Origin: Phocoena phocoena | Lineage: Eukaryota; Chordata; Mammalia; Artiodactyla; Phocoenidae | Assembly (NCBI RefSeq): GCF_963924675.1 | Contig: NC_089220.1 | Location: 61,700,639 to 61,764,638, forward strand | Length of the DNA stretch: 64,000 bases | Reading direction: 5' to 3' | Part shown: positions 34,690-47,539 of the stretch, in pieces | Layout: the number at the start of each line of letters is the position of its first letter | Numbering within the stretch: position 1 is the stretch's first letter | Program-made: the position numbers and the translations under genes | The notes under the pieces: model-generated | What the model saw: only the letters and a program-made list of their open reading frames with translations | Databases searched by the model: none | What the model was told of the DNA's origin: nothing

Positions 34690-34832
34690 TGTTCATTGTC
34701 TGACTCCCTCAACAGGACACAGGCTCTGTGAGTCTGAGAATTGTGTCTGACCTGTTCACTGCCTTATCTCTAACCCAGAGAGCCGTGACTGGAACGTAAC
34801 AGACACTCAATTATTTGTTGAATGAATGAAGA
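34690..34832 (+). mobile_element. L2 3' end fragment
   Basis: 'cctgttcactgccttatctc' and 'tcaattatttgttgaatgaa' are the L2 3' UTR and tail. Confidence 0.75.
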
Positions 34833-36124
34833 GATAGATTTACTAGAGAGAAATATTCAAACTCCATATATGGAATCCAGATTAATCTTCAAGCATTCAA
34901 CTTTTTGCCCGAGATGATAAGTAAATATAACCTTTCCATGACTCAGTGTTCCTTGAAAAATGGGAGAAAAATATACTTGTGCCTTTCCTGCCTCATGGAC
35001 AAACTACACAGGTTAATAGAATACTGTGGCTGGATCTCTCTAGCTTATGGACTTGATACTTGACAAAATTATAGCATGTTTGCTATTTCAATGACCAAAT
35101 TAAATGTACTGTTGATAATTAGTACTAGATATATAGTAGGTGCTCAAGAAATACTTGCTGATAAATAAGTAAATGTTCTTGAAAACGGTAACCAAATGGT
35201 AACTAAAAATACAGACTGTATGTAAGAAATGTGGAACTCCTTGGAACAAAAGAGCCCCAGACACTTAGTGGCTTTGGTGGGAAATCTAAGCATCAAGATT
35301 AGTGGGTAATTCAGAGGTCATTTTTCTTCAAATAAGTAATTATCTTAGAAGCTAAATCTGTAGCCACACTCCCCATGCAAGACCGCCTCTCTAAAAATCA
35401 TTCCCCTGCAGAACCCTAGAGAAGACTGACTTCTTTGTTGGTTCACTCCCTAAAGCATAAGGAAAGCATTTTCCTATTCTTCAGCTCAGACAGCCATAGG
35501 TGTGGTCCTGCTTGCTTCACACCAGGGGCTACTTCCTGTTGTACCTGTTCTGCAAAATGCACAACTATTTAGGAATGAAAGAAAAGTACCCTCATTTGAA
35601 TTTTGTTCTCATATTCAAACAGTGAAAATGTGCTGCATGCCAACCAGGATTTCTGCTACTCTTGTGGGAGGTGGAATGAAATATTAACCTCTTCTGAAAA
35701 GATGTGGGTGAGATAATAATCTGTTTTTTGCATGTCTCATTGTTGTTCCTAAATAAACCAAAGAGGAAACCAAGAGGTAGGAACAAAGTACCTCTAACCA
35801 GCATGTCTTGGGGGCATGCAACCTGGTCCCCTATTTAGCAGTGACTGATGGTAAGAATACCTGTACCTTCCTGGTCTTGTAGGCCAGGATGGAGCACACC
35901 TTCAATTAGCAGTCTTTGGCTCAAAGGGTGAGTACATTCTAGACTAGAAAGTGGAGGAAAGTGAGAATAATTTCATGACCTTCCTGGAGGAATTACCTGA
36001 TAATGGCACTGAGTATTTGGCCTGCTTCCTAACAGATAGACATCTGGGTAAGAGCAGCCCCAGGTCACTAACCTTATAGGGAAGTTTTTTGTTTGTTTTT
36101 TTTTTTTCTTTCTATTTTTCGATA
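34833..36124. other. Single-copy non-coding DNA with an L2 tail at 35120-35175
   Basis: One short L2-like end ('agtaggtgctcaagaaatac', 'ttgctgataaataagtaaa') is seen. Nothing else was recognised. Confidence 0.4.
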
Positions 36125-36262
36125 TGCAGTTCCTGGACTTTCCGCATCAGAATTGGGGGTGGTATTAAAAATGCAAATTCCTGAACCTCCACTCAGACCT
36201 ACCAAATCCAAATTTCTAGAGGTGAGGCACAAGAATCCTATTTTTTTAGGAGGAGGAAAAGT
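36125..36262 (+). mobile_element. MER58-like hAT-Charlie remnant
   Basis: 'gcatcagaattgggggtggt', 'ttaaaaatgcaaattcctga', 'ctcagacctaccaaatcc' and 'gaggtgaggcacaagaatcc' follow the order of a small Charlie-family element. The terminal repeats are eroded. Confidence 0.65.
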
Positions 36263-36770
36263 CCTCTCTCAAAAGCCCCCGCAAGTTTTATTGGCTAGAA
36301 TTAAGTTGCATGCTCATGTCTCATTCTATTACGAGCCAGGAGAATAAGACCAGATGATTTACTCCATCACGCCGGGGCTGGTGAGAGTTCCCTTTCCAGA
36401 GCACATGGCGTCAAAGGTGTGAACACTAGAATTAGGTTCTGCCAGCAGGGAGAAGGGATGAGTGGGTTTGGTGGGTAAACATGCCGTTTGCTCTCGTGGC
36501 TTGCCAGCTGATGGGGGATAATAACTCACACAAAGTCGAGGCTTCCTCAGTTGCTATTTCTTGAATTCCATTCCTGTGCACTAGATCAAATGCCCAAAAC
36601 TTTCCTCTTTGATAACCATTTTGGTGACGTCTAGGTGATTCCAAAGAAACCAGGAAGAATTGACATTTGGTAGGAAAGTGTAAGAGATTGATCTTGGAAT
36701 AGTTCAAAATGCTAGGTACAATTTTCTATTCACAACACCATCACACTGGATCAGTGGGAATATAATGCAT
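36263..36770. other. Single-copy non-coding DNA
   Basis: Nothing recognised. Confidence 0.35.
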
Positions 36771-37850
36771 CTATTCTTTCATTCAACAAGAATTTAGCAA
36801 ACACCTATTATGTGTCAGTTCCCATATTTAGCCAGGGGAATACATCAGTAAATAAAATGGACAAAAACTCCTGCCCTGTCCTCATGGATCTGGCAACAGG
36901 CAATGTAAAGCAAGCAGGTGAGCTACAAACATGTTTGAAGGGGATAAGTTCTATAAAGAAAAATAAAGCAGGCAGAAAGGATAGGTAGTACTCAGGTGAG
37001 GATGTTGCAATTTTAAGTAGAAGAGAGGTGAGGTCAGGCCTCACTGAGAAGGTAACGTTTGTGCAGTTTTAGGAGGTAAGGAGTGAGACAATGGGGACAA
37101 GTGGCGGAGAGGATCCCAGGCAAGATGCCCTAAGTGTCAAGGCCCTGGGGTGGGAGCGTGCCTGCTCCAAAGAATGAGAACAAGGTCAGTGGACTGGAGG
37201 GCTGTGAACCAAGGAAGGCATCATAGGAGATGAGAGGGAAGGTATGATGCAGTGTGTGGAAGCAGATTGCCTGGGGATTTTGAAGGGGTTTTGGCTTTGT
37301 TCTGAGGGAGATGGGTTGGCAGGTTCTAGGTTGGCAGGTTGGCAGTTTGGGAGCAAAGGAGCGATATGATATGCTTTTCATCTTAACAGGACTGTTCTGT
37401 CACTGCTTTGGGAATAGAGCGTAGAGAAACTAGTTAGGAGACTAGCACAAAGGTTCAAGTGCAATACGATTAGGGCTTGGGCCAGGGTAATAGAGGTGAA
37501 TACAAGAAAGACAAAACTCAAGTATGCTTTCAAAGTTTCTGGCCTGCATGCCTGGAAAGATGGACTTACCGTTAAGAGGTTTGGAGAATATTGTGGGTGG
37601 AGCAAGTTTGTGGTGGAAGAATCAGGAGTTTCTTTTGAACATGCTAATTATGAGATGCCTCCTAAATATCCAAGTGGACGTGTTGAGTTGATGACTGGGT
37701 GAACTGGAGATGAATGACAGTTAACAGCATAGGGATGATAATTAAAGTCGTATGACTGGATGAAATCACCAAGGAGAGATAGATGAGGTCCAGAAACTGA
37801 GCCCTAGGGTTGGCTTCTGCATTGTTTTTCAGATGTCTTGAATTCTATGT
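36771..37850 (-). mobile_element. Long L2 LINE fragment
   Basis: The longest L2 in the window, on the reverse strand. It runs from the tail ('ctttcattcaacaagaattt', 'cacctattatgtgtcagttc') through 'gtcaggcctcactgagaagg', 'aaggccctggggtgggagcg', 'gaacatgctaattatgagat' and 'atatccaagtggacgtgttg' to 'gatgaaatcaccaaggagag'. The RT C-terminal and 3' UTR are covered almost without gaps. It has multiple stops and no coding capacity. Confidence 0.85.
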
Positions 37851-38325
37851 AGTTTATCCAACTTGTAGTTTTCTAGAACACTGACTGAAAGAGTTCGTTA
37901 GGAAAACAGTTAACCCTTAATTATTCATTGATAATAATGTGGTGTGAAGGAAGCAGTTTTTCAGAGTGATCTGGAAGACTGTGCGCATCCAGAAATCCAT
38001 AAAGTACAGATAGACTTTGATTTATTACATCCAGAAAGCTCGGTGACTACCCGTTTATCTTGTGTTTAAATCAATTAACTAAGAACTCAGGTGCTTAAAA
38101 AACTGGTTAAGAGGACTTGGATGACAAGAGGGGCTACAAACCCTGGCTCAGCTGTTCTTCCGTTCAAACCCCAGCATTTTAGCCCCTCCCAGAAACCAGG
38201 CAGAGCCTGGGCCCCAAGTACTGGAGACACAGGCACAGAAGGAGCACTAGAGCCAGGAGGTGGAATGACATTTCTCAGTGACCTGATTCTCTCTCCCTGA
38301 GGACACAGGAGTCAAGCACAGCGTT
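37851..38325. other. Single-copy non-coding DNA
   Basis: Nothing recognised. Confidence 0.35.
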
Positions 38326-38327
38326 CA

Positions 38328-38520
38328 AGGGTAGAAGTTTTAGAGTCAAGTAGACTTTCGTTCTTATCACAACTACACCACTTACAAGCTGTTTGACCAG
38401 TAGGAAAGTTGCTTAACTTCCTGGAGTCTCTTGTCCTTGTCTATGAAATGGAAAGAGTACAATCTATTTCATGTAAAAGTTGAATGAGATAATAGTTGTA
38501 AAGCATTAAGCACAATGATT
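38328..38520 (+). mobile_element. MIR SINE
   Basis: 'gttttagagtcaagtagac', 'caccacttacaagctgtttg', 'agttgcttaacttcctggag', 'atgagataatagttgtaaag' and 'cattaagcacaatgatt' match MIR in order. Confidence 0.8.
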
Positions 38521-39167
38521 GATGGTTTTCTTTCTAAACTTTCTCTCAGTAATCTCAATTCCAGTAGAAGTCCAAGCTGTTATAATACTGTTCCTTTGGA
38601 GCCTAATCTAGTGAATTGAAAGTCTGCTAAATCAGACTGTAATCTGTAACCTACAAAATGCCCTGGTCCAAAGTTTTGTTCTTTGGCAGGGTTGGGACAG
38701 TTGTTGAGTTGCATTTAACTCTGGTACCACTAGGGGGCACTTCAAGAAATTAATTTGGAGCCTACTGTAACAACTGGTGGTCATAAAGAGTTAATACATT
38801 TCCAAATGTGACACATACTTTGGGAGTAGCCTACTTAGTGCACAGCATCTTTGGTCTCAAACATGTATGACTTGGTTGTGGCAGAATTCCACAACGGGGT
38901 GTGAATTCCTAAGGCACTGGGTCACACACATAGGTAAGGTTCCATTTGTAAAGGACATCTCTGAATACTGAGGCTTTCTGCCCCAGCTGTGGTCATATAC
39001 AGCCCTGCAGCTAGGTCAAGCTATAAAATCAGGCAACTTACAGCAATGTACTAACTCATTTCCATAAGCACTTGTAGAGAGAGCTGGCATAAAAAACATC
39101 TCTATTCTGGCAGTAATCTTTTGGAATTAATTTGCTCACCTTTTGTGCCAACAGTTTTTCATGCTAG
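38521..39167. other. Single-copy non-coding DNA
   Basis: Nothing recognised besides the CTCF-like motif. Confidence 0.35.
38727..38741 (+). promoter_or_regulatory. CTCF-like motif, plus strand
   Basis: ccactagggggcact is an excellent fit to the CTCF core (CCASYAGRKGGC). It lies in single-copy sequence outside any recognised repeat. It points away from the minus-strand motif at 22378-22391. Occupancy is unknown. Confidence 0.55.
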
Positions 39168-39260
39168 GTAAACAGCTAACACATGGCTGAGCTAGAATTC
39201 CAACCCAAGGAGGGTTGCTCCAGAGCGCACATTCCACTACATCATATTGCCTTTACTGAC
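39168..39260 (-). mobile_element. MIR remnant
   Basis: 'taacacatggctgagctaga' and 'attccaacccaaggag' match the reverse MIR core. Short. Confidence 0.45.
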
Positions 39261-39336
39261 AGGTAGAATCAAATGAATATTAAATGCTAGAGGGTGGTGA
39301 TAAAGAACAGGAGTGGCCATTGTCAAGCAATTTATA

Positions 39337-39484
39337 GGGACTTCCCTGGTGGTCCAGTGGTTAAGACTCCATGCTTCCAATACAGGGGGCCCGGGTTCGA
39401 TCCCTGGTCAGGGAACTAGATCCCGCATCCCGCATGCTGCAACTAAGACCCAGCACAGCCAAATAAATATATATTTTTTAAAAA
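39337..39484 (+). mobile_element. Short CHR/Bov-tA-related SINE
   Basis: 'gacttccctggtggtccagt', 'ggcccgggttcgatccctgg' and 'tgctgcaactaagacccagc' identify a tRNA-Glu-like SINE with a short body. A perfect 12-bp duplication, aagcaatttata, lies at 39325-39336 and 39485-39496. The head differs from the CHR copies ('ggtccag' for 'ggcgcag'), so it is a different subfamily. Confidence 0.92.
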
Positions 39485-39496
39485 AAGCAATTTATA

Positions 39497-42400
39497 ATCT
39501 GGATTAAATATGGTAATCATGTGAATAATACATACTCTACTCAGTTAAAAATATACAAGTCATTCAGACTGTTAATATGGATACCAAGTCATATCTATGT
39601 ATATGGACTATATACATACGTATGCATATGTATAGACATATATGCCTAAGTATATACATTTCTTAGGTGAATATCAGTGTATTCAATATAATATCTGAGT
39701 GTTACCAAGTGCCAAGCACATAGTGTAACATGAAAGGCAACATCTTGGTCAAATATTGCAAGCAGGAGCAATAGCAAGATATTTGTCTACATCCCAGAGA
39801 AAGCTTCCTGGAGAAAATTAAGGTCTTAGTTGATTTGGGGGACAACAGAACTACTCTATCAACATTTGACCCTAGAAAAAGGTGTTTAGCTTAGTGATTG
39901 GAACAAAATATACTGAAAGAATAAGTGAGTGAATAAATGAATGATAACTTCACAAATGGGGAGGACAGAAATTGGAAACAGAGGAAATACAAAAAAGGGG
40001 ATTGGTGAGAGGATGGGGGTGACTAGAATGGAGCAAGGAATTTCTTCAGCGGGACTTATTTAGCAGAGAGCTGGGAGCCGGCTGGCAAAGGACCTTCTGA
40101 CTCCACAGTCAGGTCCTTTTTTCCTGGTTTTCGGTCCCAGTCCAAGAAATAGAGTTGTTTTGGTTGCTTTTTTTTTTCCTCAGAGTTACCATCCACATGA
40201 GTGAAAGACTTCCCTTACATGATTCTTATTCCCTACTGGAAACATGTTCATCTTTATAAGCAAGGTAATCTGCTGTAACTGAAAATTACTACACTTTTTG
40301 CATGGTCAGTTCTAAATGTGTCTCTTCACTTATAGATTTCATGGAGCAATTAACACCACATTCTACCCTTATTATTTACCATGTGAGTTGCTTCTCAAAT
40401 ATCTCTTTTGCTTTTTCTTTCCTTAGCGTTTTCCATCAGGGTTCTGGTTCTTATATCATGCTAATGCCTTCTTTGGGCTGAGCTGTGCAACATCTTTGGT
40501 GCGTTGAGCATCCTGCCAACTTTCCAGGGAATGGAGCCATGGACCTACCTCCTAAATGATACTGACAGCTAAACTAATTTTTTATATCTTAGAAAATCAA
40601 AGTTGTATTTTATTTTAGACACATCAACAAAGTTTAATTGTGGTGGTAAAAGCATACTGAAAGTTCAGTTAAAAAGTATGTTGAGGAAAACTTTAAAGAA
40701 TTCCTCCTTACAGCATGTAATGAAAGTGGTAGGGTTTGGAGTAACAAATATATCCAAGGTCCATATGCAGAAACTCAATTCAATTAATTCTCTGTAATGA
40801 AAAGTAATAACTGTATTGTTTGTTCCTGGAGACCTGATATGAGTTGAAGCAGGGAGAACTTTTGTTAGTTTTATGTTAGAATCTTAGCTGAAATTTTCCT
40901 TATGTTGCCCTTTCTTGAAGTTCAGTCACTGCTTTTAAAAGAAGAACCTGTGTCACTTACTCTCTGTAAGCTGTTTTTCCTCTCCTTTGAAGGATATCTA
41001 GTTTTTCCTCTCTCCTTTGCCTAAATGAAAATGGCCCCAAGATGTGTGCAATTTTGAGAACTTCAGATTGCAGATTCTACATAATTCAAATAATAGAACC
41101 ATGGAACTGCACTCTTTCATTTGGATTCTGTGAGCCGCTAAGACTTGTGGAGTGTAAATGATGTCAGAATTATGCCCTAAAGTTGTAGTGTCATGGCCAG
41201 AATTCTGCCCTGGGATACAGGACCTATCGAGCAATGGGAGCCATACACTCATAACCCAGGGCTGAGTGCCACCCTCATTGTTTTAATTACAGAGCTACAT
41301 ACAGCATGTGGGTAAGAAACTTGGATTTGACAACAGCAGAAGAAAGGGGATATTGTATGCCTTCAATCAGCTTTGTATTAGGAGATCCTTAAAGGGAAAA
41401 TTATGTGAAAGAAAGAAGGAGGAAGAAAACAAACTAGCAAGATCCCTATTTCAATATAATTTGGAGAAAATGACTGATTTGGGTTGGTCATGTTGCCAGG
41501 ACAGATGACTCAAGGCTTCCAAACAAGAAATGGAAATCAGGAGGATGCCTGAAGCCTGAAAGAAGAACAAATTGTGAAGATATGATTGACCATAAGGATT
41601 CAAAATCAACTGTACCAAAGATGAGCTTGGATCATTGCCCAGAACAGAACTGAATGGTGATGTTCATTTAGGTCCTGACTGTTGAAACAAAATAAAATGT
41701 AGTAATTGTGCTCTGTTAGGTACACAGACATGTTAATGTTTTCCAATTTCCCCAACTGGGGATCTGGTGTCACTTTCTCTGTTGCTCCTATTTCATGCTT
41801 CAGTGGTGAGAGTTATTGCTGCTCTGGACTTTTACTGAATGCCAGGTTTTTGGCAAAGAAGTGGGATCCAGGTGAAAACATCCATCTCATGCTACACGCG
41901 AGTGTGCTGCAGGTGGCTTTGAAAATGGCTTTTCAACTGGGAAATCATTTCTTTAATTGGCCTTTTCATGCTTGGATGATGTGCACCTCCATCCTGGTGT
42001 GTGATGGTTGCTGGACCCAGGTTATGAATCTCAGCAGTTTGGGCCCCAGAACCCTTCATCTCCAACAACCAGGGAAAGCCTTGGTTTCCACAGGTAGCAG
42101 ATGTGTACATTGATCTTTTCCTCCCTTAAGAGGGAAATAATTTATTCACAGTTTCCTCACACTCATTTCTCAGGAATCTATCAGTTGAGTTTTATGATAA
42201 CCTTTCTGATGGACAACAGGTATGACTCCCCCTAAAGGTCACGTGTGAAGCAAGCAACTGCACTGTTTCGCTTTCTCCTTGGGAGCTGCAAAGAAGAATA
42301 TTCCATGTTGTGGCTCCTAAGGCCAAAACCCTGCTTACCAGCCTAGCAACTTCAGAAATTTCCCGGCCCACCTGTAGGAGCAGTCCAACTCTACAGTACA

Positions 42401-43449
42401 AATGACTGCCAAACAAACATTTTCTACATACTAAATTAGAAAAATAACAGCAAAACCAACAAGGAGGTGACTCACAGGGAAAAAAGGAGAGGCAGATGGG
42501 ATTTATCTACTCCTTTTTGGTTTCTTTACCTGAGTCCAATTTTGAGAATGTTAAGCCCTCTCCTTTCTACCCACTATTTATCACAGAGTCTTCAGATTTC
42601 AGTAGCTGACTTAAAGCAGGTAACTTTTTTTCAGCCTTCTAAATGGACTAAAGATGTTGTCAGGTACAAGATATTTCATTAAGGATCTGTCTGGTTTCTT
42701 GAGGGGGTCTAAAGTTTGGACTTCAGACAAGGTAACCTAAAATTGGTCCCTACCAATGAGAGACAGCAGGAAGGCTTCTTCCAGGGTTTGTAAATGAACC
42801 ATCAACTGGAACTCAAAGAAAATTCCACATCTCCTTGCTTTGTACAATCAACATTTTTTTACTAGTTGGTGTATGACCTTGGAGCCACCCAATACGTTAA
42901 ATAGCTTCACACTTTAAAAAGGGGGGGTGGGGGGGAAATGAGGGGTAAAATTATTTTGTGGGGTTTGGCATAAATCTGTATTTCAAATAAGCTATGTGTG
43001 AGCTGCGACTTTGAGAAGAACACGTGCAATGCAGTTTTGATCTTCATTTTATAGATGTACATAAGTAATACAAGGCCTGTTTTGATCATACAATTAAAAA
43101 CAAATGTGATCCAGTATTGTAATACTCTTTGTCACCGATATTCCTGAATAACAACTCTCAATCAGTATGGGAACCGTCGTGATCGAATGGCTTTGGAGAC
43201 CTGGAGCTCCATCCTCGTTTTTGCCTGTGAACTTCTCCACATTCCATCTGCAGGGTGGGGGCTCTTTCACAAGTAATCATCCTGATGGGATAGCGTTTTA
43301 ATGCGTGATAGGCTCCTGAAAGAAATAATCTAAAAACATTTTCAAAATGGTTTTCACAATCTCCTTCTAAGTGCTTTGCTTAACATTTAACAACTATCTT
43401 CACTATGATTATGATTTAAGAATTACAATTTAAGACTTTTTCAGAAATG
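39497..43449. other. Single-copy non-coding DNA
   Basis: An AT-rich, tata/gtat-rich patch lies at 39595-39660. Otherwise nothing was recognised. Open frames such as 41706-42113 (135 codons) and 41308-41508 have no domain and are treated as chance. Confidence 0.4.
42921..42935 (+). repeat. G-run (g7 t g7)
   Basis: Seven g, one t, seven g, followed closely by a further gggg at 42942-42945. It could form a G-quadruplex. It sits in AT-rich sequence. Confidence 0.85.
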
Positions 43450-44005
43450 GTGGTGTTAAAGCTGTTTGTATCAGAATGCTTTTAGCCGTAGGTTAGCAGA
43501 AGATGTAACTGGAAGCAGCTCAAATAGTAAAGGTTTATTTTTAATTTCACATAACCAGAAATCTGGAGGTAGGATGCCAAGATTGGTTCATTGAGCAGCC
43601 CAGGGATGTTATCAAGGTCCAGGTCCTATTTGCCTTTGATGGTCATGCTCAGCTTGTGGGCAATGATATCTCACTTGGCCACGGTACACAGGGATCTCAT
43701 GCAGTGAGGACAACATCTAGTGGAAAAGAGGGGCTTTTCTTCCTATGTGCTCTTTTCCTTAGGCTAGAAATCCAAGACTTGCAGCATTATCCCTCCCTCT
43801 TTGCTGGTACAATGGGCTAGGCTTGGGTCATATGTCCATGTTCAGCCCACTCACTAGTAAGGAATGGGACCACCATGATAGGTTTGAAGAACTCTGCTTC
43901 ACCCCCTGGACTGGAGAAAGGGACAGTGAATACCTGCACCTCAAGGAACAAGGAGGGGTGAGGAGGGTATCTGTTAAGTCAGCAGCCAAAGGTGCTCCCC
44001 GCTGA
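43450..44005 (-). mobile_element. Ancient LTR-like interspersed repeat
   Basis: 'gcagctcaaatagtaaaggt', 'ttatttttaatttcacataa', 'ccagaaatctggaggtagga', 'gggctaggcttgggtcatat' and 'aatgggaccaccatgatagg' match in order a mammal-wide repeat I remember only by its phrases. The class is unresolved. Confidence 0.45.
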
Positions 44006-44459
44006 CTTTTTGGATAACAACAGTTTTTATTTTATTAATATTTCTGTGTTTTATTATATTACTGAACTATGCATTGACTTTTCCCCACACTGACAGAATT
44101 ATCCTGGTGTCTCTCTTAAGGGAAAAACTTTATCCTATGGGGAAAAAAAGTTGATCCTAGGGCCTACTTTTTTTTTCTCATCTGATCCACCTAGAAAATA
44201 TTTAATAAACAACCCAAAAGTTTTCCCAGGAAATGATCCTGTTCATCTCAGCCCAGATCTATCAGTTGTGCAGGTAGTGTGGTATATTACTTTAAAAGAG
44301 AATTGAATGGAAATGGACTAGAAACCTGATTTTTAATTGCTTCTTCTCCTTCCTCTTAAAATAAGAAATGATAAAATATTTTTGCAACAGAAATAACTTG
44401 ACTTTTCAGAGGTGTTTGTAAAAATGATTTTATTTTAAGAAAAACTACAATACCTTTAC
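44006..44459. other. Single-copy, AT-rich non-coding DNA
   Basis: Nothing recognised. Confidence 0.35.
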
Positions 44460-44690
44460 AGCTCAGTGGTCAAGGAAAGAGACTGTGAGGACAGTGGAAC
44501 TTGATTTGAGTCGCCTGTTCGGTAGTGATAGGCTCACAGGCTTCACCTGCAAAATGAAGAAAATAATTATTGCTACTTCAAAGGATTGTTGTGAGAGTTG
44601 GATGAGATTAAATATGTCCATATGCCTTCATATATTTATTCTTAACAGAGTGGCTAGTCCATATTAAGCATTCAACAAATTTGACTATTT
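44460..44690 (+). mobile_element. MIR SINE
   Basis: 'cagctcagtggtcaaggaaa', 'tcacctgcaaaatgaagaaa', 'aaggattgttgtgagagttg', 'gatgagattaaatatgtcc' and 'aagcattcaacaaatttga' follow MIR end to end with moderate divergence. Confidence 0.78.
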
Positions 44691-44928
44691 TTACTTATAA
44701 CAATGTCAGCAAAAGTCTGTACACATCCAAGTTACCATTTTCCTACACAGGATAGTTAAAATCGAACTCACAACTTTTAGAAGAAACAACTCTGAGAAAC
44801 GATATATGAGGGCTTGCATACAGTTCATACAACAGTTTTATGGGAGGTCTTGCGTTGGTTCTTGTGTCTCTTCCAAAGAGTTCTCCAGTTGGCTTGATGT
44901 GGGTCAAAACTTAAAACCACTGTGGTGG

Positions 44929-45152
44929 GCCTTCCCTGGTGGTGCAGTGGTTGGGAGTCCGCCTGCCGATGCAGGGGACACGGGTTCGTGCCCTGGTTCG
45001 GGAAGATCCCACATGCCGCGGAGCGGCTGGGCCCGTGAGTCATGGCCGCTGAGCCTGCGCATCCGGAGCCTGTGCTCCGCAACGGGAGAGGCCACAGCGG
45101 TGAGAGGCCCGCGTACTGCAAAAAAAAAAAACACAAAAAAACAAGAAAAAAC
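44929..45152 (+). mobile_element. CHR-type cetacean SINE
   Basis: Full-length copy with an interrupted A tail (caaaaaaacaag). The duplication aaaccac[t/c]gtggtgg occurs at 44914-44928 and 45153-45167 with one mismatch, a c to t change in the left copy or the reverse in the right. Confidence 0.94.
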
Positions 45153-45167
45153 AAACCACCGTGGTGG

Positions 45168-45553
45168 TTTTACTGTCTTTCCAGTAGACATTAGAATCTC
45201 ACTTTCCATTCATTCAGGGAGTCGACTGGATGTACTGGGAAGTAAGCAGGATAAAGCATGTTGATATGGGTGTCACAAATCTCTTAACTTCCCTGCTTAT
45301 TGTCCTGGTAAGCTATATGCTCTGTATTTCAAGCCAAAATTACATGAACACAGAAAAAATTGGCAGAATGAACAGTGCATGTGAGTACAAACATCAGTTC
45401 TTTAGCCAAAAAGAAAGTATCTTCTTCATAAAACATTACAAGTCCTTTTGGTTTTTTAGAATCTGTATATCATACTTTACATTAGGAAAGCTTCCAGTAA
45501 TTATCTAATCAAGTCAGAAAAATATGTCATCAGCTTGAGGCCTTACCCACGTT
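45168..45553. other. Single-copy non-coding DNA
   Basis: Nothing recognised. A 92-codon open frame at 45230-45508 has no domain signature. Confidence 0.35.
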
Positions 45554-45569
45554 TTCTTGCTCACATTTT

Positions 45570-46402
45570 TAAAAAAATTTTGTTGAAGTATAGTTGATTT
45601 ACATTTACAATGTTGTATTAATTTCTGCCGTACAGCATAGTGATTCAGTTATGCATATATCAATATATATTTGTTTTCATATTCTTTTCCATTCTGGTTT
45701 ATCACAGGATATTGAATATAGTTCCCTTTGCTATATAGTAGCACCTTGTTGTTTATCCGTCCTATAAATAGTAGTTTGCTAATCGCAAGCTCCCAATTCT
45801 TCCCTCCCTCACCCCCTCTCCCCCTTGGCAACCACAAGTCCATTCTCTGCCTATGAGTCTGTTTCTGTTTCATAGATATGTTCATGTCGTATTTTAGATT
45901 CCACATATGAGTGATATATGGTATTTGTCTTTCTCCTTCTGACTTACTTCGCTTAGTATGATAATCTCTAGGTCCATACATGTAGCTGCAAACAGCATTA
46001 TTTCATTCTTTTTTATAGCTGAGTAGTACTCCATTGTACATATATACCACATCTTCTTTATCCATTCATCTGTCGATGGACATTTAGGTTATTTCCATGC
46101 CTTGGCTATTATAAATAGTGCTTCTACGAACATAGGGGTGCATGTATCTTTTCGAATTATAGCTTTGTCTGGGCATATGCCCAGGAGTGGGATTGCTGGA
46201 TCATACGGCAACTCTATTTTTAGTTGTTTGAGGAACCTCCATACTGTTTTCCATAATAACTCCACCAATTTACATTCCCACCAACAGTGTAAGAGGGTTC
46301 CCTTTTCTTCACACCCTCTCTAACACTTATTATTTGTAGACTTCTTAATTATGTCCATTCTGACTGGTGTGAGGTGGTACCTCATTGTAGTTTAGATTTG
46401 CA
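45570..46402 (-). mobile_element. 5'-truncated L1, cetartiodactyl type
   Basis: It starts with the reversed A tail, then 'tgaagtatagttgatttaca', 'gtacagcatagtgattcagt', 'cacaagtccattctctgcct', 'gcatatgcccaggagtggga' and 'tactgttttccataataact', ending 'agtttagatttgcat'. It matches the 3' UTR and C-terminal ORF2. The target duplication ttcttg[c/a]tcacatttt (16 bp, one mismatch) lies at 45554-45569 and 46403-46418. Confidence 0.92.
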
Positions 46403-46418
46403 TTCTTGATCACATTTT

Positions 46419-47535
46419 GGGTGTGACTCTTTGGATTGGCCCAAGTGCCACTCTTACCTGACCGAACGCTTTTCGTGGGAGAGGGCGTGGTACGGAGGTA
46501 CAGCAGCAGCCACTTTGGCTGTAGGGACCAATTTCCTGATCCGGGACTTTGCGTTGTAAGTACATAAAGGAATTTACTATAAATGTTACTGGGTATCTCA
46601 AAGGATCAAAAGCAAAGGGAAATGTCAGTATTTAAGAAGGGTCACGGTGTAACTAGGCTTAAAGAAATCCTGTCAGCAGGATCACACTCACAGTACCAGA
46701 ACTTCTCTATCTTTCTTCTTTGTTTCCCTGAACGATGGCTTCCTTCTTTCTTATCACTGCAGACTGACAGAAAACATGACTGCTGTTGATATTCTAGCTT
46801 TATATCTTAGAGCTTCAGCCACACAGAGTGAGGCTGACCTTTTCAATTCCAATTCCAAAATCCTGGAGAAAAGCACTGCTTGGGTCTGATTAGCTGGGGC
46901 ACAGAGGCAGGATACCACTTGGATCCATCTAGCGAGATGCCCAGTCAACCACTGCCTACAAGCAGTATCATATTGTACTAATACGTTGGTTCCAGTGGTT
47001 TAAAAAAAATTGGGTGGGGCAATTCTCAGCAGAAGAGGTGCCAGCCTGGCTATTCCAGAGTTGCCCGATATTGCATGAATATACTGTAAAAATAACGCAA
47101 GGAAGTACATAGTTCTAGCTTCCCATTTGCCAGCAAACGTTGCCCATGGTCCTTGAGAATCTCCCTTTAAAGCTCTTCATTCCTCATTAGAGAGTTCAGG
47201 ATGGTGGGATGGCTGGAGCTGGTGGGGGAGGGGAAGATGATTGCACATGAAAGGAGCAGAGCAGAGAGTGGAGAAAGAGGACGCATCAAGGAAGCATCGC
47301 CAACATGAAGCAGAGGGCTCTGGACCTCCCAGCTCTTTTCAGATTAAATCCTTATGGCTCTCCCAGCTGCCTTTCTTCCCTCCTGCCTTACACCTCTTTT
47401 TAATATTTTCTCTCATCATTTTAAAAATGAAGACCTTCTGTGTTGCTTATAAGACTTCTGTCGTCCTCCAGAGAAGCAGTGCTCCACGTTAGGCAAAAGT
47501 TTAAAGTAACGCAGAGTTTGTCTCTTCAGAAAAGT
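46419..47535. other. Single-copy non-coding DNA
   Basis: Nothing recognised. Confidence 0.35.
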
Positions 47536-47539
47536 GCTT

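Noticed and set aside
36771..37850. Long purine-rich region as a possible non-coding RNA gene
   Set aside because: The ordered words match the reverse strand of L2 over about 1 kb, which explains the composition and the open frames.
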